From positions 22,350 through 86,349 of the forward strand of contig JAPPNU010000003.1 in assembly GCA_028873695.1 (NCBI GenBank): a DNA stretch of 64,000 nt, given 5' to 3'. The notes under the pieces were generated by a model. That model saw only the letters and a program-made list of their open reading frames with translations. It ran no database searches and was not told the origin of the DNA. Of the stretch, positions 8,644 to 17,908 are shown piece after piece; positions within the stretch are counted from its first letter, which is position 1; every line of letters starts with the position of its first letter. Both the position numbers and the translations under genes were made by a program. The DNA comes from Gemmatimonadota bacterium. Its GTDB lineage: Bacteria; Latescibacterota; UBA2968; GCA-2709665.

Positions 8644-8833
8644 AGACCTAGATAAGATTTTCAAGGAAGGCACATTGATCGACAACGCCTTGAAGGAAGC
8701 CGTCCGAAAGGCGCTCTTGCATCACAAACGTAATGGGAACTCCGTCGTTACCTGGCAAGACGGAAAGGTGGTATGGATCTCCGCCGATCAGATCCAGGTA
8801 GACACGGATACCGATCAGGAAGCCAACGGATGA
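8624..8833 (+). CDS. Small partner protein of the zeta-like kinase
   Basis: This 69-residue protein starts at a GTG inside the end of the kinase gene. It contains ALKEAVRKALLHHKRNGNSV followed by VVWISADQIQ, a pattern often seen immediately downstream of chromosomal zeta-like kinases. It is charged, has no membrane segment and has no recognised catalytic motif. The tight overlap implies translational coupling. An antitoxin or accessory role is inferred from context only. Confidence 0.7.
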   Translation: MPRSSSKDLDKIFKEGTLIDNALKEAVRKALLHHKRNGNSVVTWQDGKVVWISADQIQVDTDTDQEANG

Positions 8834-9281
8834 ATCCCGGCAATCTGTTGTTCATCCTTTCCGATCAGCACACGCGCGACATTACCGGCTGCTACGGCCA
8901 CCCGGTCGTCCGGACACCGACGTAGATCGAACCGTTTTCAGCGAATATCACGCCGTCGGTTCCCGCAATGCCGCATACATGCTCCGTGATCGAACGTGGA
9001 AGTACATAAACTACGTGGGTGAGCCGCCGCAGCTATTCAATCTTGAAGACGATCCGACAGAAACAGTCGACCTCTCTGGTTCTCCGGACCATCGATCCAC
9101 ACTCGCTCATTTCGAGCGGCGGCTCCGCGAGCTTCTGGATCCCGAAGCCACGGATGCGCGCGCCAAGGCGGACCAACTGGCAAAAATCGCGTCTTTCGGC
9201 GGCGAAGACGCCGTTCGGAACCGGGGCGCCTTCGACAATTCCCCGGTGCCGGGCGAAGCGCCGGCCTTTCGGGTCCACTGA
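8830..9281 (+). pseudogene. Sulfatase remnant with internal deletion and frameshift
   Basis: The first 31 codons (8830-8925) encode a sulfatase N-terminus, NLLFILSDQHTRDITGCYGH, then hit TAG at 8923. From 8925 another frame encodes a sulfatase C-terminus with AAYMLRDRTWKYINYVGEPP and QLFNLEDDPTETVDLSG. The middle of a normal ~450-500-residue sulfatase, including the CxPxR formylglycine motif, is absent. The start codon overlaps the stop of the preceding small gene. This is a decayed gene rather than a functional short protein. Confidence 0.85.
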
Positions 9282-9348
9282 GCGGCGCGAGGGAGAATGG
9301 ATCCTCACCGGTGCGTCTACGCCGAAATTCAAAACAGGGAGTGCGACC

Positions 9349-10101
9349 GTGACTGACGAAGAAAAATTCAGCTTCGACCTGGAAGGCTACCTGGTTGTAA
9401 AGGACGTACTCACCGCAGACGAGATGACGTCGTTGAACGCCGTTGCGGACCGGTTCGCTGCCGAAAACGGCGACCCGGGCACGAGTACGATCAGCCGCGT
9501 CTCTCAGTGGGGTCCCGGATTTCAAGCACTGATGGACCACCATAAGATTGTGCCGTACCTGATCGACTTGCTTGGCCCCAAATTCCGTATCGACCACGAC
9601 TACTGTATCTTTATGAAGAAAGGGGCGGCGCGAGGCGGGCTTCACGGCGGCGAGACGGATAGCGAGGCGGACCATTGGTACAAATATCGTGACGGAGTGA
9701 TGCGCAACGGACTTACGGTGGTTACCTACTTTCTCTCCCCCGCTGGGCCGGGAGACGGCGGGTTCGCCTGCATCCCCGGAAGCCACAAGTCCAACTTCAT
9801 CGACCGGCTGCCCAGGGACGTGCGGCGCTTCGAACGCGACGCCCATTACGTGGTACAGCCCGAAGCGGACGCCGGCGACGCGCTCATCTTCACGGAGGCC
9901 CTTATCCACGGGACCAGGCCCTGGACGGCCGATTACGATCGCCGCGCCCTGCTTTACAAGTACAGCCCCGGGCACTCGGCGTGGTCCCAGGGATATTACG
10001 ACCCCGAGGAATACCCTGACCTCACGGATCAGCAACTGCGCCTCATGGCGCCCCCTTCGGTTGGAAGGCGCCCGAATACCGTCGAAATCCACGACACGTG
10101 A
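9349..10101 (+). CDS. Phytanoyl-CoA dioxygenase (PhyH) family protein
   Basis: The start is placed at GTG 9349 (VTDEEKFSFDLEGYLVVKDV), where the family begins. The frame is open upstream through the sulfatase remnant. The 250-residue product shows GGLHGGET with the proximal histidine, the subfamily block GPGDGGFACIPGSHKSNFI, and the distal histidine with the 2-oxoglutarate arginine in ALIHGTRPWTADYDRRALLY. It is a distant paralogue of the PhyH gene at 5017-5760. It is followed 114 bp later by the methylmalonate-semialdehyde dehydrogenase gene. The substrate is unknown. Confidence 0.87.
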   Translation: MTDEEKFSFDLEGYLVVKDVLTADEMTSLNAVADRFAAENGDPGTSTISRVSQWGPGFQALMDHHKIVPYLIDLLGPKFRIDHDYCIFMKKGAARGGLHGGETDSEADHWYKYRDGVMRNGLTVVTYFLSPAGPGDGGFACIPGSHKSNFIDRLPRDVRRFERDAHYVVQPEADAGDALIFTEALIHGTRPWTADYDRRALLYKYSPGHSAWSQGYYDPEEYPDLTDQQLRLMAPPSVGRRPNTVEIHDT

Positions 10102-10215
10102 TCCATTTGAAGGGGCTGCAGTACTTTATCCTTGCCGGTACAAGCCGGGTGACACGACGTCTGTTTTCGCCCGCTCGCGTGTTCGGCCTATTCGCGGAAA
10201 ACAGGAGAATCTGCA

Positions 10216-11676
10216 ATGCCCGCGCTCGAACCCTGTCCGCTCTTCATCAACGGGGAATGGGTCGAATCCGGCCGCAACGTGACGGAACCGGTGTACAACC
10301 CGTCCGAAGGGACACAGATCTCAGCAACGCCCATGTGCGGCGCCAATGAAGTTGACCGCGCCGTCAGGGCCGCGGACGCCGCGTTCCCGGACTGGTCTGA
10401 AACCCCTGCCGTGGACCGCGCCCGGCTCATGTTCCGGTTCAAGGAACTCCTTGAAAGACACTTTGAAGACCTTTCCCGGATCGTCACCCTTGAACACGGC
10501 AAGACCCTCGACGAGGCCAGGGGCTCCGTACGGCGCGGTATCGAAGTCGTGGAATTCGCGTGCGGGGCGCCGTCGCTGCTGATGGGCGAAGCCCTGGAAA
10601 ACATCGCGCCGGATATCGACTGCGATACGATCCGGCAACCCCTGGGCGTGTGTGCCGCCGTCACGCCATTCAATTTTCCCGTTATGGTGCCGCTGTGGAC
10701 TCTGCCAGTCGCCCTCGTTTGCGGAAATACCTTCGTACTCAAACCCTCCGAGAAGGTGCCGCTCAGCGCCATCCGCATGGTTGAACTCCTGGCGGAGGCC
10801 GGCTTGCCTCGCGGTGTATTGAATCTGGTCCACGGCGGACGCGACGCCGTGGACGCTCTGCTGCATCATCCGGACGTGCGCACCGTGTCATTCGTCGGAT
10901 CCACGCCAGTCGCCCGATACATCTATGAGACCGCAACGCGCAACGGCAAGCGGGTGCAGTCCGCGGGGGGCGCAAAGAACTATATGGTCGTCCTTCCCGA
11001 CGCCGAGCCGGACGCCACGATAGATGCGGTCATGGGTTCCGCGTACGGCTGCGCGGGAGAGCGTTGCATGGCAGGCAGCGTTCTCGTGTGCGCCCACGAC
11101 GCCGCCGAACGGTTTCTGCCGCGCCTCAGCGACGCCGCGCGCGGTCTGCGCGTCGGCCCCACGGACCGGGATGCCGATGCGGAGATGGGGCCGCTCGTTA
11201 CCCCCGAACACCTCAAGAAGGTGAACGGCTCCATTCGGACCGGACTTTCAGAGGGCGCCGAGTTGATCGTGGACGGCCGCGACGTGGTTGTGGACGCCTG
11301 TCCCAACGGTTTCTACCTGGGCCCGACCATCTTCGACCGTGTAACGCCCGGGATGCAGATCGCCAGGGAAGAGATCTTCGGCCCGGTCCTGTCGGTGATG
11401 CACACAAACGACCTGGATGACGCTATCGAGACCTGCAACAACAGCGGTTACGGCAATGCCGCAGTCCTCTTTACCGAAAGCGGGGGCGCCGCACGCAAGT
11501 TCCGACACCGCATCAACGCCGGGATGGTGGGCATCAACACCGGCGTTCCGGCGCCCATGGCGTTCTTTCCGTTCTCCGGCTGGAACAACTCCTTTTTCGG
11601 CGACCTGCATGTTCAGGGCCACGAAGGCGTCTCCTTCTTCACCCGTCAGAAAGTGACCATCAGCCGCTGGGGATGA
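10216..11676 (+). CDS. mmsA: CoA-acylating methylmalonate-semialdehyde dehydrogenase
   Basis: The 486-residue product is a full-length aldehyde dehydrogenase with MMSDH features: an N-terminus of LFINGEWVES, cofactor loop AVTPFNFPVMVP (150-160), FVGSTPVARYIYETA, and the nucleophile C284 in GCAGERCMA. The usual ALDH general-base glutamate is replaced (SAGGAKNYMVV), as in the CoA-dependent MMSDH group. It would convert malonate or methylmalonate semialdehyde to acetyl- or propionyl-CoA with NAD+, in valine, inositol or beta-alanine catabolism. Its stop is 3 bp before the peptidase gene, so the two are probably co-transcribed. Confidence 0.93.
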   Translation: MPALEPCPLFINGEWVESGRNVTEPVYNPSEGTQISATPMCGANEVDRAVRAADAAFPDWSETPAVDRARLMFRFKELLERHFEDLSRIVTLEHGKTLDEARGSVRRGIEVVEFACGAPSLLMGEALENIAPDIDCDTIRQPLGVCAAVTPFNFPVMVPLWTLPVALVCGNTFVLKPSEKVPLSAIRMVELLAEAGLPRGVLNLVHGGRDAVDALLHHPDVRTVSFVGSTPVARYIYETATRNGKRVQSAGGAKNYMVVLPDAEPDATIDAVMGSAYGCAGERCMAGSVLVCAHDAAERFLPRLSDAARGLRVGPTDRDADAEMGPLVTPEHLKKVNGSIRTGLSEGAELIVDGRDVVVDACPNGFYLGPTIFDRVTPGMQIAREEIFGPVLSVMHTNDLDDAIETCNNSGYGNAAVLFTESGGAARKFRHRINAGMVGINTGVPAPMAFFPFSGWNNSFFGDLHVQGHEGVSFFTRQKVTISRWG

Positions 11677-11679
11677 ACT

Positions 11680-12750
11680 TTGAACAAACGTCTCCGGAAA
11701 ATCTTCCTCGACGTCCTTTCTCTGCCGACGGCGCCCTTTCATGAAGACGCCGTTGCGGGATTCATCCGGACCTTTGCCAGGCGGCGCCGGATCCCCGTCA
11801 CGGCGGACAGGTACGGCAACATCGTGCTTCGGTACACAAAAGGAAACAAGGCGGAGTCCGTGGCCCTCACCGCCCATATGGACCACCCCGGCTGCGAGAT
11901 CCTCGACGCCGACGGGCGGGACCTCACGGCGCGCTGGCTGGGGGCCTGCGACGAGCGCCACTTCCCCGGCGGCCGGCTCACGATCGTCTCGGAAGGAAAC
12001 GAGATACCCGGCAGGGCGACGTCGGCGCTGGACGACGACAAGACCTTTACCGCCCGAGCCGTGCGTCCGCTTCCGAACCCCGGAGGCGCGTTCGGGTACT
12101 GGGGCCTCACGCCGGTCGCGTTCGACGGCGATCTCATACGGACGAAGGGCGCGGACAACCTGGCAAGCTGCGCGGCGATCCTGGCCGTAATGGACAGGCT
12201 GAATCGCGAGAAAGCAGACGCCGACCTCTGGGGCGTCTTCACGCGAGCCGAAGAGGTGGGCCTGCTCGGCGCGGGCGGAATCGTACGCGCCCGAACCGTA
12301 CCAAAACGCGTGCCCATTATCGTACTCGAGACCAGCAAAGCCCTTCCCGGCGCCGAAATCGGAGGCGGTCCCGTCATCCGGGTGGGTGATGCCATGAGCG
12401 TCTTCGATCCGCGGATTGAGTACGCCATTCACAGCACCGCGCGCGATCTCGCGGGAACAAAGCGTCAATTCAGCTATCAGCGGCAGCTGATGAGCGGCGG
12501 CGTCTGCGAAGCCACGCTGTACGTCTTGTACAACATGTCTGTGGGCGCCCTGGCTTTCCCTTTGGGCAACTACCACAATCTGGGCAAACGCTGGCCGGCG
12601 GAGGAGTTCATCTCCGCATCCGATGCCGCCAACATGGTGGACCTTTGCGCTGCGCTGGCCGTCAATCCGCCCGTTGGAGAAACCCGAAGTCCTATGAAGA
12701 AACGCTTTGCCAATTCGTTCAAATCCAGGGGCAAGCGCCTGCTTGCGTAG
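11680..12750 (+). CDS. M42/M20-like zinc aminopeptidase
   Basis: This 356-residue protein begins at TTG 11680, 3 bp after the dehydrogenase stop. Metal-binding motifs of the M28/M42 clan are visible: TAHMDHPG (H66, D68), GADNLASCAAIL with the bridging aspartate, and RAEEVGLLGAGG with the catalytic and metal-binding glutamates. A C-terminal GGVCEATLY and LGNYHNLG region supplies the last histidine. Members are cytoplasmic aminopeptidases or related hydrolases. The role in this catabolic run is unknown. The start codon is weak but placement is fixed by the tight spacing. Confidence 0.82.
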   Translation: MNKRLRKIFLDVLSLPTAPFHEDAVAGFIRTFARRRRIPVTADRYGNIVLRYTKGNKAESVALTAHMDHPGCEILDADGRDLTARWLGACDERHFPGGRLTIVSEGNEIPGRATSALDDDKTFTARAVRPLPNPGGAFGYWGLTPVAFDGDLIRTKGADNLASCAAILAVMDRLNREKADADLWGVFTRAEEVGLLGAGGIVRARTVPKRVPIIVLETSKALPGAEIGGGPVIRVGDAMSVFDPRIEYAIHSTARDLAGTKRQFSYQRQLMSGGVCEATLYVLYNMSVGALAFPLGNYHNLGKRWPAEEFISASDAANMVDLCAALAVNPPVGETRSPMKKRFANSFKSRGKRLLA

Positions 12751-12796
12751 GCGGCGTTTGCGCCCATTCATAACCGGGTCGCGGTCTTTCGAATCC

Positions 12797-14062
12797 ATGC
12801 AATCCTACCTGCAAACCCTGCGCCTCTTCAACCGCGACGTCCGGCTGTATCTCGCCGCCACCATCCTCTTCGGCTTCAGTCTTTTCGGCGGCATCAGCTC
12901 CCTGCTGCTCAACCTGTACCTGCTCCGTCTGGGTTACGGACCCACGTTTGTCGGGTGGGTAAACGCCACCGGCGCGTTCTCCTTTGCGGTCTGCAGTCTG
13001 CCGGCCGGGTTCATGGGGGCCCGATGGGATCCGCGCCGGGTCATGATCGCGGGTATCGGTATCGCCATCATCGGAAACGGTCTTCTCTCCCAGGCAGAAC
13101 TCGTCGCCCCCGGCGCCAGAGACGTCTTTGTCATAGCGACGAATGCACTGGGGCTTGTGGGAGTGGCCCTCTACATCGTCAACGGCGCCCCGTACCTGAT
13201 GGGCGTAACCGGAACACGGGAACGCAATCACGTCTTCTCCATGCAGGGCGCTCTCTTCCCGCTGGCCGGATTCTTCGGAAGCTTCGTAGGCGGCATTCTA
13301 CCCGGCCGGATCGCGTGGTTGATGAACGTCGCGCCGCATCACCCCGCGCCCTTCCGCCACACGCTGCTGGCCGCCTCCGCCCTGCTCATTCCGGCACTGT
13401 TCCTTCTCATCTCCATGCACCGGCCGCAGGTCAGGCGGCCACGGGAGAGTGTGGAAGAATCCAACGCGCCGTTTCCGATGGGACTGATCACGCTGATCTC
13501 GGTGGTCTCCCTCCTGCACGTTGCCGGAGAGGGCGCCGTTCGTACTTTTTTCAACGTCTACATGGATGCCGGCCTTCAGATACCCACGTCCCTCATCGGC
13601 ACGCTGATGGCCACGGGACAGCTTCTGGCGGTACCTGCCGCCCTGACGCTGCCGTTCTTCACCAGACGATTGGGCAATCATCCTACCGTCGTGTTGAGCG
13701 CCATTTGTACGCCCCTCATGCTGATACCGATGGCCCTTCTGCCGCACTGGATTCCCGCGGGCTTCTGCTTTATGAGTATCGTGGCTCTGGCCGCTGTCCG
13801 CCGTCCCGCCTTCGTTGTCTACAATCAGGAAATCGTCCCCCCGCATTGGCGGGCGACGATGTCAGGCGCTTCCTCCATGATGGCGGGCCTCGGCTATTCG
13901 GTAATCGCAATGGGGGGCGGTTACATCATTTCCACTGCCGGATACCCCGCACTTTTTGTGACAAGCGCCGCGTTTACAGCGCTGGGCACGCTTATCTTCT
14001 GGGCTTATTTCCGTGTCCCGCGCGGCGAATTCGCCCGGCCGACGTCAAGCAACCCATCCTGA
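12797..14062 (+). CDS. Major facilitator superfamily transporter
   Basis: The start is taken at ATG 12797 (MQSYLQTLRLFNRDVRLYL). The 421-residue product has about 12 hydrophobic segments and two homologous halves. The MFS loop 2-3 signature appears as GFMGARWDPRRVMIAG. It is an inner-membrane permease of unknown substrate. The gene lies 12 bp before the aldo/keto reductase and follows the peptidase, so it probably imports or exports a metabolite handled by the neighbouring enzymes. Confidence 0.88.
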   Translation: MQSYLQTLRLFNRDVRLYLAATILFGFSLFGGISSLLLNLYLLRLGYGPTFVGWVNATGAFSFAVCSLPAGFMGARWDPRRVMIAGIGIAIIGNGLLSQAELVAPGARDVFVIATNALGLVGVALYIVNGAPYLMGVTGTRERNHVFSMQGALFPLAGFFGSFVGGILPGRIAWLMNVAPHHPAPFRHTLLAASALLIPALFLLISMHRPQVRRPRESVEESNAPFPMGLITLISVVSLLHVAGEGAVRTFFNVYMDAGLQIPTSLIGTLMATGQLLAVPAALTLPFFTRRLGNHPTVVLSAICTPLMLIPMALLPHWIPAGFCFMSIVALAAVRRPAFVVYNQEIVPPHWRATMSGASSMMAGLGYSVIAMGGGYIISTAGYPALFVTSAAFTALGTLIFWAYFRVPRGEFARPTSSNPS

Positions 14063-14074
14063 AGGAGAACCGCG

Positions 14075-14968
14075 ATGGAATATCGAACCCTCGGTAAAAC
14101 CGAGCTGCGCGTATCGGAAGTCGGCTACGGCGCGGCCCAGATCGGCAATATCAACATGCCCGAAGACCGCGTCGAGAAGGCTCTCAATGCGGTTCTGGAC
14201 GCCGGTATCAATTTCATCGACACGGCCGCCATGTACGGGCAGAGCGAGGCCCGAATCGGCAAGTTCATCTCCCACAGACGTGACGAATTCATCGTGGCCA
14301 CCAAATGCGGCGACTACGTCGGGGAAACGGACGGTCAATACCACATCGTGAGGGACTACAGCCGGGAAGGCATCCTGCGAACGATCGACCAGAGCCGAAA
14401 AAAGCTGAATCTGGACGTGATCGATATCGTCCAGTTTCACGGGCTGCCGGATCCGGAAGACGATGACGAGGTGGCATTCGAGGCGCTGCTCGACGCCAGG
14501 GAGAGGGGCTGGACCCGGTTTGTGGGCGTTTCGGCGGACGGACCCGCCGCCGCGGCGGCGGCCCGGCGATGGCCCCTCGACACGCAGGAATTCACCTACA
14601 ATATCCTCTATCAGGAATCTGCGGCCAATCTCATGCCCACACTGAAGTCGCAACGAATGGGGACCATCATCAAGCGCCCCATCTCCAATGCCGTGTGGGA
14701 GCAGCAGGAACGTCCCAAAGGCGATTACATGGGCGGCCCCTGGGAACGGGCGCAGTCCATCCCGCTGGCCGACCTGGCGGGTGAGATGCCCATTCTCGAA
14801 TTCGTCCTGCGCTTCACGCTTTCGCATCCGGACGTCTGCACCGCTATCATCGGCTCAACCAATCCCGATCACATCCGCGCCAACGTTGAGATCTCAGACG
14901 GACAATCGCTGACGGACGACGTCGTGCAGAGAGCAAAAGCGGCGTTCAGCGAGCGGATTGGCGGTTGA
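14075..14968 (+). CDS. Aldo/keto reductase
   Basis: This 297-residue TIM-barrel oxidoreductase carries the AKR active site. GINFIDTAAMYGQSEARIG supplies the catalytic Asp and Tyr, VATKCGDY the lysine and VQFHGLPD the histidine. The cofactor-binding ending is TAIIGSTNPDHIRAN. It starts after AAGGAGAA and is likely co-transcribed with the MFS gene. It resembles sugar-dehydrogenase-like AKRs common in sugar and inositol catabolism. A strong inverted repeat follows at 15052-15083. Confidence 0.92.
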   Translation: MEYRTLGKTELRVSEVGYGAAQIGNINMPEDRVEKALNAVLDAGINFIDTAAMYGQSEARIGKFISHRRDEFIVATKCGDYVGETDGQYHIVRDYSREGILRTIDQSRKKLNLDVIDIVQFHGLPDPEDDDEVAFEALLDARERGWTRFVGVSADGPAAAAAARRWPLDTQEFTYNILYQESAANLMPTLKSQRMGTIIKRPISNAVWEQQERPKGDYMGGPWERAQSIPLADLAGEMPILEFVLRFTLSHPDVCTAIIGSTNPDHIRANVEISDGQSLTDDVVQRAKAAFSERIGG

Positions 14969-15051
14969 TTCGGGGTAACGGGCAGACGCGAAGGCGTTGG
15001 CGGTGTGGGTATCGTTGAAGAGTACCGGGGCGTGTACGCTATCCCAAAAAG

Positions 15052-15083
15052 GAATCGCCCCCGGCTTGACCCGGGGGCGATTC
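15052..15083. terminator. Strong 13 bp hairpin, probable terminator
   Basis: GAATCGCCCCCGG pairs perfectly with CCGGGGGCGATTC around a 6-base loop. There is no T run on the plus side, but the minus side continues CCTTTTTGGG. It lies 84 bp after the aldo/keto reductase stop and may end transcription from either side. Confidence 0.5.
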
Positions 15084-15206
15084 TCACCACCTGGGCGCAT
15101 TCGCGCTTTCAGTGGCTCAAAGAAAGTTACGATCGTTCGACGATCATGTCAAGCCATGAGAATGGCGAAGAAGAGTCACGCCGGTATACGGTACGTTCAA
15201 AGCAGA

Positions 15207-15237
15207 AAAGGTTTACGGAAAGCTGACGTAAACCTTT
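15207..15237. terminator. Bidirectional intrinsic terminator next to tRNA-Pro
   Basis: AAAGGTTTACG pairs with CGTAAACCTTT around a 9-base loop, with GTTTTTT following on the plus strand and TTTTCTGCTTT on the minus strand. It begins 10 bases after the 3' end of the minus-strand tRNA, so it most likely terminates that transcript. Confidence 0.7.
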
Positions 15238-15246
15238 GTTTTTTAC

Positions 15247-15323
15247 TGGTCGGGGAGGCGGGATTCGAACCCGCGACCCCCTGCTCCCAAAGCAGGTGCT
15301 CTGCCGGACTGAGCCACTCCCCG
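15247..15323 (-). tRNA. tRNA-Pro (anticodon UGG)
   Basis: Read on the minus strand, the 77-base sequence folds as a cloverleaf. The acceptor is CGGGGAG/CTCCCCG, the D arm GCTC/GAGC, the anticodon arm CCTGC-TTTGGGA-GCAGG with anticodon TGG, and the T arm GCGGG-TTCGAAT-CCCGC. The discriminator is A and a CCA end is encoded. The C1-G72 pair is typical of proline tRNA. It is isolated between the aldo/keto reductase and the dipeptidases. Confidence 0.96.
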
Positions 15324-15623
15324 ACCCAACGTGACAGACTGCGCGTTCCTGTTCGGAATATCCACAATTCGCCGGTGTCGGGCAAGCAAAAAAGGCGAAA
15401 TACGCACGTGTCCCGCCTGAATCTGAGACGCGTCCCGATTCATGCCCGACCGTCCGGGATACGTCGACCCGCCAGCATGCTCGATTGCGCCGCGCAACAT
15501 CCCGCAACGCCTGCCAGGCCGGGCTCCATGGTTTTCACTTGCCCGGAGAAACTGCACAAGGTAATTTGGCGTGCGGTTGCAATCGAGTCGTTTCCCTCTC
15601 CTTTCTCAGCAGTCGCTCCATCT

Positions 15624-16757
15624 ATGCCCGACAAACCCGTACTGATCATCGACGGCCACCTGGACATGGCCTTCAACGCCCTGTTCTACCGGCGCGACCT
15701 TACGCAACCTGTGCATGTGCTGCGCGAACGTGAGGACGTCGTTCCCGCAGGCTTGTCTGTCCATAAAGACTCTCTTGAACGACGTGCGGGCCTGAAAGAC
15801 AGACGCTACACGGTGACCGTAACCCTGCCCGAGATGCGCGTGGGCCGCGTCGGCATCATGCTCTCCACCATCATGGCGCGCGTTCAATCCCCCTCCATCG
15901 ACTCCCACAACGCCGTTCGCGCCCAGTCAGTCGCGTACGCGAGAGGCCAGAGCCACCTCCATTACTACAACGCGCTGGCGCGCAGAGGCGAAATCACTTT
16001 CATCAAGGATTCCGCCGATCTCGATGCCTGTGTGTCGTCCTGGCAGAACCCGACCGACGCCACGCCGATCGGCCTGATTCTGACCGCCGAAAGCGCCGAC
16101 CCCATCCTGGGACCGGACCAGGTGGCGGAGTGGTGGGACGCCGGCCTGCGCTCGGTATCCCTCACCCACTTCGGCGCAAACACGTACGGCCACGGGACCG
16201 GCACGGTGGGCGGGCTCTATCCTCCCGCCTATCCCCTGATGGACGCCTTTAAGGACGTGGGCATGGTCATTGACCTCACGCACGCGTCGGACCTCACGTT
16301 CTGGCAGATTCTGGACTATTGGGACGGACCGGTCCACGCCAGCCACTGCAACTGCCGAGCGCTCCTTCGCGGGCAGAGGCACCTGAGCGACGAGATGATC
16401 CAGGCCATCGTCGAACGCGGCGGCGTCATCGGGATGGTCTTCGCGGAACAGATGCTCAGCCCCTCCTGGGACTGGGACGATCCTTCAACGCATTACACAA
16501 CGGCCACACGGCCGATGAAGGCCGTTGTCGAACACATCGACCACGTCTGCCAGCTCACCGGCAACAGCCGTCACGTTGCCATCGGCACGGATCTGGACGG
16601 CGGCTTCGGACTGGAACTCTCCCCCACGGACTATAACACGATTGCCGACCTCCAGCGGTTTCCCGCCATCCTGGAAGCGCACGGATACGACTCTGAAGAC
16701 ATCGACAACATCTGTCATGGGAATCTGATCCGGTTCTTCAAAGCGTCATGGACCTGA
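15624..16757 (+). CDS. Membrane dipeptidase (peptidase M19 family), copy 1
   Basis: The start is placed at ATG 15624 (MPDKPVLIIDGHLDMAF). The longer upstream frame crosses the tRNA. The 377-residue TIM-barrel product carries the M19 metal and active-site motifs GHLD (H12, D14), VIDLTHASD, HASHCNCRAL and the late IGTDLDGGFG. M19 enzymes cleave dipeptides or act as amidohydrolases with two zinc ions. No signal peptide or anchor is visible, so it is probably cytoplasmic. The next gene is a clear paralogue in the same orientation. Confidence 0.9.
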   Translation: MPDKPVLIIDGHLDMAFNALFYRRDLTQPVHVLREREDVVPAGLSVHKDSLERRAGLKDRRYTVTVTLPEMRVGRVGIMLSTIMARVQSPSIDSHNAVRAQSVAYARGQSHLHYYNALARRGEITFIKDSADLDACVSSWQNPTDATPIGLILTAESADPILGPDQVAEWWDAGLRSVSLTHFGANTYGHGTGTVGGLYPPAYPLMDAFKDVGMVIDLTHASDLTFWQILDYWDGPVHASHCNCRALLRGQRHLSDEMIQAIVERGGVIGMVFAEQMLSPSWDWDDPSTHYTTATRPMKAVVEHIDHVCQLTGNSRHVAIGTDLDGGFGLELSPTDYNTIADLQRFPAILEAHGYDSEDIDNICHGNLIRFFKASWT

Positions 16758-16825
16758 CGCCGGCAACGTAACCGCCTGCCCGCTTCCTGCAGCCCTCAGG
16801 GCCGATTACATCCAGGGTTTTTCAA

Positions 16826-17908
16826 ATGCCCGACCGTCCGTACCTGATTGCAGACAGCCACCTCGACCTCGGATTCAGCGCCATTCAGGTCAACCGGGAC
16901 CTCACGCAGCCTGCCGCAACCGTACGCGTCCACGACGCCGAACCTGTGATGCGCAGCTTCGGCAGCTGTACCGTGACGTTTCCCGAGCTCCGCCGTGGCA
17001 ACGTGGGCATCATATTCGCCACGATGATGTCCCGAACCGACCCCAACGACCGGTGGACCCGGACCGGCATGTACTGCCAGGACCAGTGCCACGGCGTCGG
17101 CAGAGGCCACCTCGCCTATTATCAGGCGATGGAACGCGAAGGCGTGGTTCGGCTCATCCGCAGTTCACAGGACCTGGACGAGACGGTCGCCGCGTGGAAT
17201 AACCCCTCCCCCGATACCCCCATCGGTCTCGTGGCGGCCATGGAAAGCGCCGACCCCATCCTGGACCCGGCGCAGGTTCCCGAGTGGTACGATCTGGGCC
17301 TTCGCATGGTGAGTATATCCCACTATGGCGTCAGCTCATACTGCCACGGCACCGGCACCGAAGGCGGCCTCCTGGAACGCGGAAAACCCCTGCTGGACGC
17401 ATTGAAGGATGCAGGAATTATCGTTGACCTCACTCACACCACGGACCAGGCCTTCTGGGAGATTCTGGACGTCTACGACGGCCCGGTGGCCGCCTCCCAC
17501 CATAACTGCCGCGCCCTCACGCCCGGCCAGCGCCAGCTCACCGACGAGATGATCGGCGCCATTGTCGAACGGGGCGGCGTGATCGGCGCCGCATTCGATG
17601 CCTGGATGCTGGATCCGGACTGGAATCGTGAGATTCCCTGCTGGGCACAGAGCACAAAGGCCACTCTCGAAACCGTAGCCAATCACATCGACCACGTCTG
17701 CCAACTCGCCGGCAACGCGCGGCATGCCGGCATCGGCACGGATCTGGACGGCGGCTTCGGACAAGAACAGTCCCCGCGCGACCTCAACACCATCGCCGAT
17801 CTTCAGAACCTGGTCGGCATCCTCCGGCGCCGCGGTTACGACGAACCCGACGTCCGCAACGTCCTCTCCGGCAACTGGGTCCGTTTCCTGAAAGAAGTCT
17901 GGGCGTAG
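16826..17908 (+). CDS. Membrane dipeptidase (peptidase M19 family), copy 2
   Basis: This 360-residue protein is a paralogue of the preceding gene, with a shared N-terminal pattern (MPDRPYLIADSHLDLGFSA) and matching motifs VDLTHTTD, AASHHNCRAL and IGTDLDGGFG. The metal-binding residues are all retained, so both copies look active. The tandem pair is separated by 68 bp and probably arose by local duplication followed by divergence. Its TAG stop abuts the inverted-repeat end of a MITE-like element. Confidence 0.9.
   Translation: MPDRPYLIADSHLDLGFSAIQVNRDLTQPAATVRVHDAEPVMRSFGSCTVTFPELRRGNVGIIFATMMSRTDPNDRWTRTGMYCQDQCHGVGRGHLAYYQAMEREGVVRLIRSSQDLDETVAAWNNPSPDTPIGLVAAMESADPILDPAQVPEWYDLGLRMVSISHYGVSSYCHGTGTEGGLLERGKPLLDALKDAGIIVDLTHTTDQAFWEILDVYDGPVAASHHNCRALTPGQRQLTDEMIGAIVERGGVIGAAFDAWMLDPDWNREIPCWAQSTKATLETVANHIDHVCQLAGNARHAGIGTDLDGGFGQEQSPRDLNTIADLQNLVGILRRRGYDEPDVRNVLSGNWVRFLKEVWA

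Noticed and set aside
8923..8925. TAG in the sulfatase fragment as possible pyrrolysine readthrough
   Set aside because: The reading frame changes and the whole middle of the enzyme is missing right after it, so readthrough would not restore a sulfatase.
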